From Rugalucina vietnamica (lineage: Eukaryota > Mollusca > Bivalvia > Lucinida > Lucinidae), in the NCBI GenBank assembly GCA_964017185.1, contig OZ024874.1:37610721-37674720 (forward strand): a DNA stretch of 64,000 nt, in the 5' to 3' direction. Made by a program: the position numbers and the translations under genes. Below the pieces are notes generated by a model. That model saw only the letters and a program-made list of their open reading frames with translations, made no database searches and was not told the DNA's origin. Shown piece by piece: positions 1-11,637 of the stretch. Numbering within the stretch: position 1 is the first letter of the stretch; every line of letters begins with the position of its first letter.

Positions 1-1541
1 GCACTAGGTCTCTTCATGCACTTACAGTTCGTTTATTAAACAGACTTGCAGGATACAATTTGGCACATTTCTTGCTGAATAGCTATAGTTTAAGGGTGTG
101 TAATTGAAAGTTATATGTTTTGCTTTGTAGATATAAGGCAGGAGCAGAAAAAAGAAAACTATAAAACATTCTGAAACAAAAATAATTTTCATGGATTGAC
201 AGCAGTCTTATTTGGGCACGAAATAAATTATGGTTGCTGCTACAGTATCCCCAAACACCAAAGACTTTCTCCATCAACGTCAGGGCGCAACAGATTCAGT
301 TTTTGATTTTTACAAACAAGAAATCTTTACCTACCCTCTTTCCAACAAGTTTCACTTGATCTGTCTTCCAGTCAGTAATCTGTCTTCCAGTCAGTCGGTT
401 GTACGGTGAGTGTATGGTTACCCCCATTTAACGATTCGGTGTTGTAATTGCTTATTACAAAATCACTATCTAGAAAAATGAGAATTTGTATGAAGATCGA
501 TTAAATTCTCCAAAAACAGACGACATACAAATGTATAATACGTTTGATGATTTAATAAAAAAACCTCAGCAGGCGACACTTGATCTATTGACAACGTATG
601 TTATTTTCAGTTCGATCCTATTATAAATAAGGCTTCTCCATCAATACAACTAATTATTGATTATAGTCAGATAGTGGCTGCTAGTTGATAAATGTAACGC
701 TAAAAGTAGCCAAAATCCCAAGAGATACGAGGCTGACAAAGAATCCTCTATTAAATGTTTGGAGTTACGATTCATATTCTTTTTTCTGTGCTTATCCATT
801 TTATATATACTAATGGCTTTAAGTTAAGCATATTTTGACTTTGATTTCTTAAACTGTTCGACATATAAGTTTTGATTGATAAGAACAAAGAACCACATTG
901 TCTCTTATTATTGTCAGCAGGCAACCAGAGTTATATTGAGTGACAAAAAAAAAAAAAAAAAAAAACGCTGCAGATGTAACCTTAAAACGTCATATATAAT
1001 AAGCTTTCATATTTATTTCAAAAACAAAATTTTTAAGTTGACATGAGTATACAAGACAAATTTAAAGTCGATATAACCTTTCTATAATTGCGTCCGACGT
1101 CAAGCTTTTCACATATGGGTTAATCATCTCTTTATCCATTACCACTATACTTCGACGTTGCATTATGTTTTAAAATTACGAACACGGGGTACGCCAATGC
1201 GCTAAGAATATTCCGTTCGGGCAGCTTACGAGTCATTCAACGTCTGTAGCTGATGTTGACGTTTACGAATCCTTCTATCCAAAACCCAATAAGTGCTCTG
1301 TCTGTGACAGATTCTGTGACGACTGGAAAGGGGTTACACCGGTAGTAACATCAATGTTGTCCCGCCTGAGAAAGTCCGTATTGTATGCATTGACGTCAGT
1401 GACGTTGTGTCTGACAAGGAGCACGATTTGACCTGCATGGGCGTAAACCAGCTTCTGCAAGTCGACGTAAAACTATTCTTGAACTAACCCGACGACGTTC
1501 TGCAGCAATGCAACCTATTCCGTAAATAAGGTAATCGAATG
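1..1541. other. unassigned AT-rich sequence with a poly(A) run
   Basis: No gene or known repeat is recognised. There is an uninterrupted A run of about 23 bases near 943-965. The stretch from about 1085 to 1500 is unusually rich in ACGT tetramers (GACGTC, GACGTT, CGACGT) compared with its flanks. That resembles the CRE-rich transposon at 44-46.6 kb in motif but not in longer sequence. Short ORFs here have no protein-like features. Confidence 0.5.
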
Positions 1542-2765
1542 TAGCGACGTTACTCGTGGCTTTTGAGATATTGGTTGGTCGTTTGTGGTCATTTCCGTTG
1601 TCAGTAAATAAAATATAATTATAATGGTTTGATCGTTTGGAAGCAGTAAAACATTAAAAGGGTAAAAACATTAAGTTGTGTCCCAGATAGAGTGATTTGT
1701 TTTCATCATACTTGTCCTCTGTTGGAACGATAATCGGTGTCCCAGGAAAAGTGGTTTATCTTCATTATACTACTGTTTATTGTGCCTACCTCTCTGTCGT
1801 ACTCGTTCCCTTTCGTTCCTGTTGAAACCTAGCCGGATGGCTACCTTGATGGGAAAGAGCTAGTCATTCTGCTCTTCGAGTGTGTTGTCGGAAAATGTTT
1901 TGTCGTGTTTTATGTATTTTCTTTCCCACCCGCTGTCTATGTTGGGACTTTAAATTTAATTGCATCATTTCCTGGTCCCTCTATTCTTACTTTACTTAGT
2001 ATGGGCTACAGTGCGCAATTTCCGGTAATGAACTCACATAGGTAGCCATTTTTAAACCGGCAACGAGTGCTGCAATTTCCAGAATTTATACGAGAAGTCT
2101 AAATCAAAGACACATTTCTAAACGGGGTCAAGTAATTAAAACATGGCTAAGAAGTATGTTTCTAAACGTAAGTGTTTTGAACACTCTGAATACCTGGACC
2201 GAAAGAAAAACACGAGCTTACAAGTCGATTTGTTGTGGTTCGGTGTAACTACATAAATTTGGGAAAGTCCAACATCAAGCAAACCAATGGTTCGTTTTGA
2301 ACACTCTGTAGCGACGTTACTCGTGGCTTTTGAGATATTGGTTGGTCGTTTGTGGTCATTTCCGTTGTCATTAAATAAAATATAATGGTTGGATCGTTTG
2401 GAAGCGGTAAACATTCAAAGGGAAATATTATGGACTATATTGCGCAATTTTGGGTAATGAACCCTCATTAGTAGCTCTTTTCAAAGTCCATTATGCTGCA
2501 ATTTCCAGAATTTATACGAGAAGTCTAAATCAAACACACATTCCTAAACGGGGTCAAGTAATTAAAAAAAAATGCTTACAAGTATATTTCTAAACGTAGG
2601 TGTTTTGAACACTCTTAATATCTCTACTGATCTCAAAGGACCGAAAGAAAAACACAATTTTACAAGCCTACAAGGCAGTTTGTTGTGGTTCGGTGTATAC
2701 CGAAACCGAAACGTAAGACTACATAACTTTGTGAAAGAAAAACATCAAGCGAACCAACAGCTCGC
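1542..2765. repeat. diverged tandem duplication (two units, one interrupted)
   Basis: Two copies of the same sequence lie head to tail. Unit 1 starts at 1542 (TAGCGACGTTACTCG...) and resumes at 2001 (GCGCAATTTCCGGTAATGAA). Unit 2 starts at 2309 and resumes at 2440. Shared landmarks include TTTATACGAGAAGTCTAAAT, AAACGGGGTCAAGTAATTAA and TTTGTTGTGGTTCGGTGTA. Identity by eye is roughly 80-90 percent with small indels. Unit 1 carries about 335 extra bases (roughly 1666-2000), which resemble a stretch near 26.56-26.70 kb and so look like a later insertion. No coding potential is evident. Confidence 0.8.
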
Positions 2766-3665
2766 TAACTGCTGACTTTGTTGAGACGTTACATTTTAGT
2801 AATTCTCAAATTTCAAAATCTTAAATGAAGTGTGTTTTTCTGAACACTGATAATGTGTAGCTTTCATATGTGTTGCATAGTTTGTCGTTAACGCGTCAAT
2901 TCAGTCACGAAAAACAAGTTTTCGTACAAGCATATTGGTATGTATGTACAGGTGTATGTATGTACATACCTGACCCTACTGGATTGATCTCATCTATGAA
3001 GATATTTTGTTTGTGGAAACAAGAGAAAATGCGCCTTTTTCTACGTTTGAAAAACATCGCACTTTTAGGTTGTACCGTTTCGTCTGTCAGTCAGTATATA
3101 AACTGTTAATCTGCGGTTCAGGTTTAATTTGTCTGAAATGGCACTTTCTGTACAAAAACCAATAGCTATCTTCATCAACGGCTGACCGTTTCAAACTTAA
3201 TGTTATCGCAGTCCTTTTAAAGAAGATTACCCCGATGTAGACTTGACACTTAAAGACACCAAACGAGAGATGTTCTGAATTAGTGAAACGTTTTTTGGTT
3301 CAGACAGGATATTCAATTTAAGTTCTTATACCCAATTTGGTTATTAGATATCTATTACGAAGCAGTTAATCTTCAAGTTCCTTTTGGTTTGAAGATATCT
3401 TTAAATATGAATATTGGTCTATCAGAAATTATTCGTGAATAGTTAACAGCAAAGTATCGCTTAAACGTCAAATTATATCGGGGTTAGAATCCCTGTTTTT
3501 AATCAGAATGAGAAGACTAAAAGAATTTTCTGTGAATATTTAGTACCTGTGTTTTGTTTATAACGATTCCTACATCTTATCCGAACAATTACCCTCCATC
3601 TGTTATGTGCCCACGCTTCTCTCACAGAAACAAGTGTAAAATAATAGTGCAAAAATGTTTCATGT
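2766..3665. other. unassigned intergenic sequence
   Basis: AT-rich single-copy-looking DNA. Only short ORFs without protein character and no convincing splice-bounded exon were seen. Confidence 0.4.
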
Positions 3666-3667
3666 CT

Positions 3668-4330
3668 TCTCCAGCAGTTCCACAAAGTGAAAAGCATACA
3701 AATCGATGTTTTGCTTTGAAAATGATATTTTACATTAATGTGCTCTGGCACTGTATTTGCAATTCCCACTTCATGTGCCATGAATAAACACATTAATGCT
3801 GTATTCCAATGGAGCACTTACTTCCACCTATACCAGGCAAGTACCAACATACCATTTCTCACGCGCGGCTATAATATATTCAACTCAGCTCTTAAAGACA
3901 AAGAAGGCGCCCCGAAAAAAGCAAAATATACCAATTGAATGACAACAAATATCAGATGATGTTGAACTAAATCATTATTCTGGAATTTTTTAGGGCAATA
4001 ATATACCATATTCAAAAACTTTTATCGGAAGATTTCAAGCTTGAAATAGGATGTAAAAACACCATGCAAAACAGTCTGAGTAAAGCCTCTTTTCACTTCG
4101 CTCAAAAAACCGGAAGCCAAAAAATCCAATAGCGGATAATTCCTTATTACGACCAATAAATAATTAATTACAGTGGTTTGATTAAACAACGGGTTCCGTG
4201 ATCAGCCTTGACTTTTCGAAATAAAGATTAGCTGTTTCTTTCATTTTCTGACACATGCAATCATTGTTTTTAACGGATATTATGTCTTGACTTATTGGCA
4301 AGAACTATAACTAGTTGTGCTTAAAGCGAC
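3668..4330. repeat. dispersed repeat, copy 1 (partner at 21.6-22.3 kb)
   Basis: This block matches 21597-22300 in the same orientation. Shared strings include TTCCAATGGAGCACTTACTT, TTTCTCACGCGCGGCTAT, CAGCTCTTAAAGACAAAGAA and CAATAAATAATTAATTACAG. The match covers about 650 bp with substitutions and indels scattered throughout, so it is an old dispersed repeat or segmental copy. No TIRs or coding sequence were found. The short ORFs on both strands here are incidental. Confidence 0.75.
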
Positions 4331-4780
4331 TGTCTCATGAACTTATAAGACTGAGAGATGCGGAACGGATAGAAATTCAGCTAGAACAATTTTTATCCGA
4401 TGATGTAATTTGAACGAACGCCATCGCGAACACACAAACCGTTTTAAAAACGGACAAGTAACGGACGGTAAACGATTAAGTAACGCACGTTGCCGTATGT
4501 CTAACGAGTGTGTACCGGACAAAACGAATAGGCAACGCATGAAAAACGGACAAAACGATCATCGAGCGTTATCAATAATTAGTGTGGAGTAGCCCTTTCT
4601 GAACCCTGTCTTGGCTGCATCAATCATGTGATTTGTAACGACCCAACAATGAATTTTCTCATTCAAAATATTGGTAAACACTTTGTTCAAAACATTAATT
4701 AAATATATGCCTCAGAAGTGTATGAATACCGTATGCTGTTGTATCATCTACATACAAATCCATTGAGTTAGTTATATCCG
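4331..4780. other. unassigned sequence
   Basis: Nothing is recognised. A locally ACGG-rich patch at about 4410-4560 (AAACGGACAA, GTAACGGACGG) opens overlapping short ORFs on both strands, as low-complexity sequence does. Confidence 0.35.
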
Positions 4781-4942
4781 AGCCACGTCATGAGAAAACC
4801 AACAATGCGCCTTCCGAACAGTTCCGACACAAACTGAACTGTACAAGCGCAGAAGCTGACTAGAGGCTGGAAATTTTGAATTTACAAAGAAGAGGAATTA
4901 TACTATCCATTTAGCGACAATAATAGCGCTGATCAGGCCGAA
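4781..4942 (-). mobile_element. truncated copy of the GTGG/CATGAG-TIR MITE family
   Basis: It begins with the family TIR (CCACGTCATGAGAAAACCAA) and continues with the subterminal block seen in the copy at 51004-51242, read on its reverse strand: TCCGACACAAAC, CTGTACA, GCAGAAG, CTAGA and TTGGATTT-like parts. It ends near GCTGATCAGG, where the internal inverted repeat of the full copy would begin. The second TIR is missing. Confidence 0.7.
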
Positions 4943-4950
4943 AAAATAGT

Positions 4951-5302
4951 TGTGTTTCCGCTAACCCGACCGATCGTGATTTTTTTGTGCCGACCTTGCA
5001 GTTTTTATTGCCTTTTGGAAAGAAAATAAAAAGATTTTCATCCCTACCGACCCTTGAAATTTTCAGGTAAATGGACATATGGCTTAAAATATGTCGACTG
5101 CAACAATGATATTAAAAATCCCTTTATTTAACCGTATTCATGTTTTAAACTTCAATGTCCGTTATTATCTAGTATTTGAGATAAATTAAGTTGCATATTT
5201 TCAATTTTCACCTGTTTTCAACAAATGAAAATTGGAGAAAAAATAAAAACGATTTACCTACCTACCGACCCTGATTATTTTCGGCATTTTAGCGGAAACA
5301 CA
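4951..5302. mobile_element. short TIR element, 352 bp
   Basis: The ends are perfect 14-bp inverted repeats (TGTGTTTCCGCTAA at the left, its complement at the right). Inside each end lies a weaker inverted match around CTACCGACCC and AAAATAAAAA. No ORF of note is present, consistent with a non-autonomous MITE. No clear target-site duplication is visible, so the true ends may extend slightly. Confidence 0.55.
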
Positions 5303-5514
5303 GCCATTTTTTACACCTCAACTTCGCATTTACTTATGGTAAGTCTTTTGTAAATCCTTAAATAGGGTCCTTAGAAAATCCATATTGGAAAGGTCATCGG
5401 ATAATTCCAAGCCTTTTTAGTTCGCCTTTACGAAAGTACAGGAAGAGCAATTGCAGTCACCTCGGTGTCTGCGTCCGCGTACGTGTCCGCGTTGCACACA
5501 TGTGAATGTTTATG

Positions 5515-6720
5515 GCTAAAGTCTTTATAAGTCTTTATCTGTTGAACATATTGATGGATCAAGTTGGTACTTTTCATGATGTTAGACATTGGTCTGGGCC
5601 CCCACCCATTGGGGCCTAAAGAAAAAGATGGGCTGTTTGTGTATCCAGGCAAAGCTTATACGCTTCTGACTAACCATCTGATTACTGGTAAATCGCTCAG
5701 ATCTGCGCATGCCCAGGAAAAATGGTTTCAGTTCAAACCATCCATACATATAAGCCTTAAAAAAGACATATTTCCATGGCTATTTAGGGTCAGTAGATAA
5801 GGGACAGATCGTTAGAAATCTGTGACCTAGTGCTCTGACAAAAACCCACAATACAGGTAGGGGCCAAAACAGGAAAAATCAAAATTGATTGCAGAGGGAG
5901 GCAGATTTATTGCATTTGTAATTTGAAGCACTCTTTGAATGTCACGATGTCCTTAATTTTGGGTACCAGTCCCATAAAATGGAGGGAACATCCCGACATG
6001 ACCATAGCTGTTGAGAGGGACGTAAAGCATCAGTTCAACCAAATTCAAACAAAGATATTGGTCTGAAGTTTGACTGGTCACTGAAATTGTTGTTAAAGTT
6101 TTTGGTTAAAGTTTTTAGAACTCTTTATCTCTTAACATATTGATGGATCAAGTTGATTCTATGCATATCCAGTGTAAGATATTGGTCCGAACTTTATTTC
6201 TATATAATCATGATCCACCTGGGTGATCTTAAGGTCACGGGCTTTAAAACTTAATGTTAAAGTGTTTTTGGTTTAAGTTTTTAGAACTCGATATCTCTTG
6301 AAGATTTATAGTATGCATGTTGTTAAGTACTGGTCCGAAGTTTTATTCTGTACCATCATGACCCACCTGGGTGACGCTGAGGTCAAGGTTACAGGCTTTG
6401 AAATTTTATATTAAAGTTTTTATTAAAGTTTTTGGTTAATGTTTTTAGAACTGTATATCTTTTGAATATGTGGATGGATCTAGTTAATACTTGGCCTCCT
6501 GTTAGATATTGGTCTGAATTTTCATGGTAAATCATATCGACCCACCTAAATGACATTGAGGTCAAGGTCATGGAATCAAAATTTTATGTTAACGATTTAG
6601 GTTCAAGTTTCTATAATTAGTAAACTTGTAGATGGATCTAGTTGGTAACTTACCTGTTCTTCGACATTGGTCTGAGGTTTTATGCTTTATCAATCTGAGT
6701 GACCTTGAGGTCTAGAAAAG
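5515..6720. repeat. diverged tandem array with AGGTCA half-sites
   Basis: Units of about 170 bp repeat from roughly 6070, with a related stretch at 5515-5600 separated by unrelated sequence. Each carries variants of 'AAAGTTTTTGGTTAAAGTTT', 'AACATATTGATGGATCAAGT', 'ATATTGGTCTGAA' and 'GACCCACCTGGGTGAC', followed by TGAGGTCAAGGTCA-like words. TCAAGGTCA (about 6561-6569) is the extended half-site bound by ERR/SF-1-type nuclear receptors. Whether it is used here is unknown. The array is old and shows no reading frame. Confidence 0.65.
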
Positions 6721-7284
6721 GCTCAAGTAGATTATGGACATTAAAAGCAGATTTTCATATGTTAAGTGGCAAACCACAAGTTGTGCGAGCTACGCTGTCC
6801 TGTGATTGCTCTTATTATGTGATTATTAGTGGCAAGGACACGAAGCGGATTTTCTAGAAACACGATTAACATGCATTTACATGTACCAAACGAATTTTTC
6901 AACAATTAAATGCTTCACCTGTAATTCATATAGGCATCTAAATAAGCAACGTATTTCCGCATGTTCACGCGCCGTCTGTTCAGTTTTTATATTGACGCAA
7001 TTAACAGCTTCACGAAAAACGAAATTGCAACAAACCCAGTTTTATAGCAACAACAGATGTCTAGAGGCTTGGAATTTTCGATTGATGATTGATGAAGCAA
7101 ATGGATTTAGCAATGCAACTATATAGTGAGACTGCCACCACATCTATAATGTTCCTTTTCATCTAACATCTTGGTAACTGAGGCTAGAATAGAAGGATTG
7201 GGAATCGAAGCTATTAGATTTAAAACTCCAACCCATTATATATATCACTCGATATAGTACTACACATAAATGGAGTTTAGAATT

Positions 7285-7332
<48 letters not shown>

Positions 7333-7696
7333 AGTGTTTTTATTAGTTTTCTACGGAAATAGAACATTGATTTTCGATATTTTATTCGGACATCCGGTCA
7401 TAGTTTGCACATGCGTGTTTTCTTTCAGCAAAATCCACCTTTGGTTGTGCCACGCTTTCGCAGAAAGTTTGATATTTTCCGATTTCGCCTTAAAATAGAC
7501 ATGACAGGAACTGTATTTAACTTTATTTTATAACTGTATGCTTTACGTGGTTTGTCCCAAAATACCAGATACGTTGGCAATGAAATAAGACATTTTATCA
7601 TATATTTACTACAAAATATGTTCTTTTTGCATATGCGATACAGACAAGAGTTACGTTCACGTATCGCGGCACAGTATCTCGAAAGCCGTATCTATG
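6721..7696. other. unassigned sequence with a long A homopolymer
   Basis: A run of about 43 A residues occupies 7287-7330. It could be the tail of an unrecognised retroposon inserted on the plus strand, but nothing upstream resembles a SINE or LINE 3' end. The remainder is unremarkable. Confidence 0.45.
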
Positions 7697-8560
7697 GCAA
7701 GCCAAATGCACACTAATTCGAGAAACCTAGGATATGTCCGTTAAGCCTGGTTTATCTATTACATAAACCAGGTTTAATGGACATAAACCAGGTTTAACGG
7801 ACATATACTAGGTTTCTCGATCGTTATCCTAAGTTTCATTACATAAACCAGGTTTAACTGACATAAACCAGGTTTAACGGACATAAACCAGGTTTAACGG
7901 ACATATACCAGGTTTCTCGATCGTTATCCTAGGTTTTCTTCCCTAAACCTATGTTTTCGATCGTTATACCAGGTTTCTCCTTGTGAAACCTAGTATATGT
8001 CCGTTAAACCTGGTTTATGTAACGAAACTTAGGATAACGGTCGAGAAACCTAGTATATGTCCGTTAAACCTGGTTTATGTCCGTTAAACCTGGTTTATGT
8101 AATGAAACTTAGGATAACGATCGAGAAACCTAGTATATGTCCGTTAAACCTGGCTTATGTCCGTTAAACCTGGTTTATGTGCGTTAAACCTGGTATATGT
8201 TCGTTAAACCTGGTTTATGGACTGTTATCATAGGTTTTACTTAAAACTTGCGATATCACAGGTAAAAAGTGATAAACCTGGTTTAACAACCCTTTCGTAA
8301 AATCTCTATTTAGGCTGCAAGCCAAATGCACACTAATTCCGTTAAACCTGTCCTCCGGATAGGTTTCCTTCCCGAAACCTGTGCGGAGGATAGGTTTCCA
8401 TAAACCCATCCCGAGCATAGGTTTTTCTCCCAGGTCACGTGTTTTCATATCACAAGTTTCTCGGTATTCCATTGGTCGGATCGTTCATCCAGGTAAATAT
8501 GTCACGTCTTTCGTTAAACCAGGTTTCTCACAATCTGATTGGTCAATGTGCTTGTCCATG
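7697..8560. repeat. palindromic TAAACC(A/T)GGTTTA repeat cluster 1
   Basis: The cluster opens with GGCAAGCCAAATGCACACTA, the end sequence that recurs inverted at the end of the clusters at 14.46 kb and 16.03 kb. The interior is built from about 20-24-bp modules such as CATAAACCAGGTTTAACGGA and its complement, alternating with TATACTAGGTTTCTCGATCG and TTATCCTAGGTTT. The core TAAACC(A/T)GGTTTA is itself a palindrome, so modules occur on both strands and can pair with each other. A second end-like sequence at about 8316 starts a variant section (CCTCCGGATAGGTTTCC, CACGTG, ATTGGTC) that matches 14270-14465 inverted. This is probably a non-autonomous mobile element with a modular core. Confidence 0.8.
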
Positions 8561-8595
8561 CGATTTCTTTACAAAAAATATCAATGAACTCTTTA

Positions 8596-8596
8596 A

Positions 8597-8644
<48 letters not shown>

Positions 8645-8666
8645 AAAAGAAAGAAAGAAAGAAAGC
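8596..8666. repeat. (GAAA)n microsatellite
   Basis: About 17 near-perfect GAAA units are followed by an AAATAAAT-rich tail. The overlapping ORFs (poly-KERKK and poly-FFLSFFLS) are artefacts of this repeat. Confidence 0.95.
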
Positions 8667-8944
8667 AATAAATAAATAATTAAATAAATAAGTTTCGATA
8701 CAGTTTATAATCATGAATGAAATACGCATTTTCAACAAGTGGCAATTTTAATACGTCTTATGTTCGTTTGAAACGCTCATATAATGTTATGAGCAGCATG
8801 GTTTAGTGCTTACTCCCACCTAACAACAATGAGCCAAGATGGTGGCCAAGACGGCCCCATAATCATAATATATAGATACATAATCTCTGATTGAATCGGC
8901 ATTCGAGTTCTGCATTTACACGTTTTATAATAAAATGTTCAATT

Positions 8945-8991
8945 ATGTCTCCCCCCGACAGGGTCGGGAGACATATTGTTTTTCCCCGTGC

Positions 8992-9050
<59 letters not shown>

Positions 9051-10706
9051 ACAAATCGTGTCCGCTCTATAACTTGAAAACCGTTAAAGATTTTTCAATG
9101 AAACATGGTACACTTGTAAACCACGATGAGACGATGTGTCATGCACAAGAACTATAACTCTAGCTTGAGTATTTTTGGAGTTATTTCCCTTTGATTATTT
9201 TCGATACAATTTCGTGTCCGCTGTATAACTTGAAAACCGTTAAAGATTTTTCAATGAAACTTGGTACACTTATAAACCACGACAAGACGATGTGTCATGC
9301 ACAAGAACCATAACTCTAGCTTGAGTATTTTTGGAGTTATTTCCCTTTGATTATTTTCGATACAATTTCGTGTCCGCTGTATAACTTGAAAACCGTTAAA
9401 GATTTTTCAATGAAACTTGGTGCACTTGTTAACCACGACGAGACGATGTGTCATGCATAAGAACCATAACTCTAGCTTGAGTATTTTTGGAGTTTTTTCC
9501 CTTTGATTATTTTCGATACAATTTCGTGTCCGCTGTATAACTTGAAAACCGTTAAAGATTTTTCAGTGAAACTTGATACACTTGTAAACCACGGCGAGAC
9601 GATGTGTCTTGCACAAGAACCATAACTCTAGCTTGAGTATTTTTGGAGTTATTTCCCTTTGATTATTTTCAATACAATTTTGTGTCCGCTGTATAACTTG
9701 AAAACCGTTTAAGATTTTTCAATAAAACTTGGTACACTTATTAAGCATGATCAGACGATGTGTCATGCACAAGAACCATAACTCTTGCTTGAGTATTTTT
9801 GGAGTTATTTCCCTTTGATTATTTTCGATACAATTTCGTGTCCGCTGTATAACTTGAAAACCGTTAAAGATTTTTCAATGAAACTTGGTGCACTTGTAAA
9901 CCACGACGAGACGAGTTATTTCCCGTTGATTATTTTCCATACAATTTCGTGTCCGCCTTATAACTCGAAAACCGTAAGAGTTATTTCAATGAAACTTGGT
10001 ACACTTATAAAGCACGATGAGATAATGTGTCGTGCTAAAGAACCATAACTCTTGCTTGCATATCTTTGGAGTAGTTTCCCTTTGATTATTTTCCATACAA
10101 TTTCGTGTCCACCCTATAACTTGAAAACCGTAAGAGAAATTACAGTGAAACTTGGTACACTTATAAAGCACGATGAGACAATGTGTCATGCACAAGAATT
10201 ATAACTCTTGCTTTCATATCTTTGGAGTTATTTCCCTTTGATTATTTTTCCATACAATTTCATGTCCACTCTATAACTTGAAAACCATAAGAAATATTTC
10301 AATGAAACTTGGTACACTTATAAAGCATGATAAGTTGATGTGTCATGCTAAAGAACCATAACTCTTGCTTGCATATCTTTGGAGTTTTTTCCCTTTGATT
10401 ATTTTTCATACAATTTTGTGTCTGCTCTATAACTCAAAAACCATTAGAGATTTTTCAATGAAACATAGTACACTTACAAAGCATGATGAAACGATGGTTC
10501 ATGCTCAAGAATCATTACTCTTGCTTTCATATCTTTGGAGTTATTTCCCTTTGATTATTTTCCATACAGTTTCGTGCCGGCTCTATAACTTGAAAACCGT
10601 AAGAGCTTGGTGCACTTATAAAACAGAATGACAGGATATGTGATGCACAAGAACTATAACTCTTGCTTGCATATTTTGGACATGCGCGTAGAAAGGGGGG
10701 AGACAT
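8945..10706. mobile_element. TIR-bounded element carrying a ~153-bp tandem array
   Basis: Perfect 12-bp inverted ends (ATGTCTCCCCCC and GGGGGGAGACAT) bound the block. The left end also forms a local stem (CCCCGACAGGGTCGGG). It is followed by a (TCTG)n microsatellite at about 8993-9047 and then about 11 head-to-tail units of roughly 153 bp. Each unit contains CCGCTGTATAACTTGAAAAC, TTTTTCAATGAAACTTGGT, ACCATAACTCTAGCTTGAG and GGAGTTATTTCCCTTTGATT. Units differ by scattered substitutions and one is shortened. Short ORFs follow the repeat period and are not genes. The layout matches non-autonomous elements with tandem-repeat cores known from bivalves; the exact family is not determined. Confidence 0.85.
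8993..9047. repeat. (TCTG)n microsatellite
   Basis: About 13-14 uninterrupted tetramers lie inside the left end of the surrounding TIR element, between its terminal stem and the first 153-bp unit. Confidence 0.95.
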
Positions 10707-11637
10707 CAGTTTTCACATAGAAAACAAATTCTAGTTTATGTTGTAAATGTCAAAATAAAGTGTTTTGTAATTATATTTGACCAAATATTATAACAATGAA
10801 ACAATATGGTGGCCAAGATGACCACCGTACTCACTATTTAATGTTCTCTGGCTACAGCACCATTCCAGTGCTGCAAATACTGAATGACTTGTATTTGAAA
10901 TGATAATTTTATGTTGTAAACAACACAATTTAATGTTCATGTAACAGTTTTGTTTTGACAGCGCATAATAACAATGAGGCATTGGCACATGTGCCCTACG
11001 CAATCATAATACGACTGAGAATATCTTCACTGACCAAAACATTCTTCCAATGTAAGTGTCACATATTGATTCAGCAGATTAAAGGGGGGGGGTGTCAAAG
11101 CATCTACACAACAAAATGAAAGTATCCGTAAAATTGACTGTTTAGATATAGTTAAGAATGAAGAATGTATCTATTTTCTTTAAAAGATAATTTAGTGTTT
11201 TCCTCAATAGAGCTATAAGACGCTAGGCTCTTTGCCGATATGTCTGTAGTAAGTTTTGAAAGGATGTAGAAGACTGAGAAACGCATATAAAGACGGTTTA
11301 CAAAGGAGAAAGGAAAAGTTTAAAATGTGCATAGAAACTCTGAATTAGGAAATACAACATCACCGCTTTATATCCAATAAAGTCACATTTCAAATAAGCA
11401 CATTTGTAAACCTTGACCTAGTTATCTTTGAAATTGTTGGCTGGAAAGTTTCCAAACGATGATCGCTTCTAGGGCTATTAGTATGGTGGTTAGCAGAAAT
11501 TCATTTAAGTAAGAGCCACAAACGCATTTGACACAAAAAATATTCAAGACTCTTCCAGGGAGATTGACATTGCCATGGTTATCATCGAGAGTTGGTTCCC
11601 AGCATTCTTCAGTGTAGAAGAACAGCATAAGGATTAC
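10707..11637. other. unassigned sequence
   Basis: No gene is recognised. A GTGGCCAAGATGACCACC-type word at about 10810 and a related one at 8838 are reverse relatives of the GCCATCTTG array at 13.05 kb. A minus-strand 87-codon frame at 11422-11685 ends in a hydrophobic stretch but conflicts with the splice model beside it. Confidence 0.4.

Noticed and set aside
7287-7330. 43-A run as the tail of a retroposon
   Set aside because: No SINE or LINE 3' sequence precedes it and no target duplication was found; left as a homopolymer.
7697-8560. TAAACC-rich repeat read as telomeric-type sequence
   Set aside because: Units are palindromic ~20-mers with CCAGG/CCTGG, not a strand-asymmetric hexamer, and the cluster is interstitial with defined ends.
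9785-10631. Several 80-90-codon frames with related peptides
   Set aside because: They follow the period of the 153-bp tandem array and are interrupted differently in each unit; they are repeat by-products.
8945-10706. Regular repeats resembling a CRISPR array
   Set aside because: Whole 153-bp units repeat with no unique spacers, in eukaryotic DNA bounded by TIRs.
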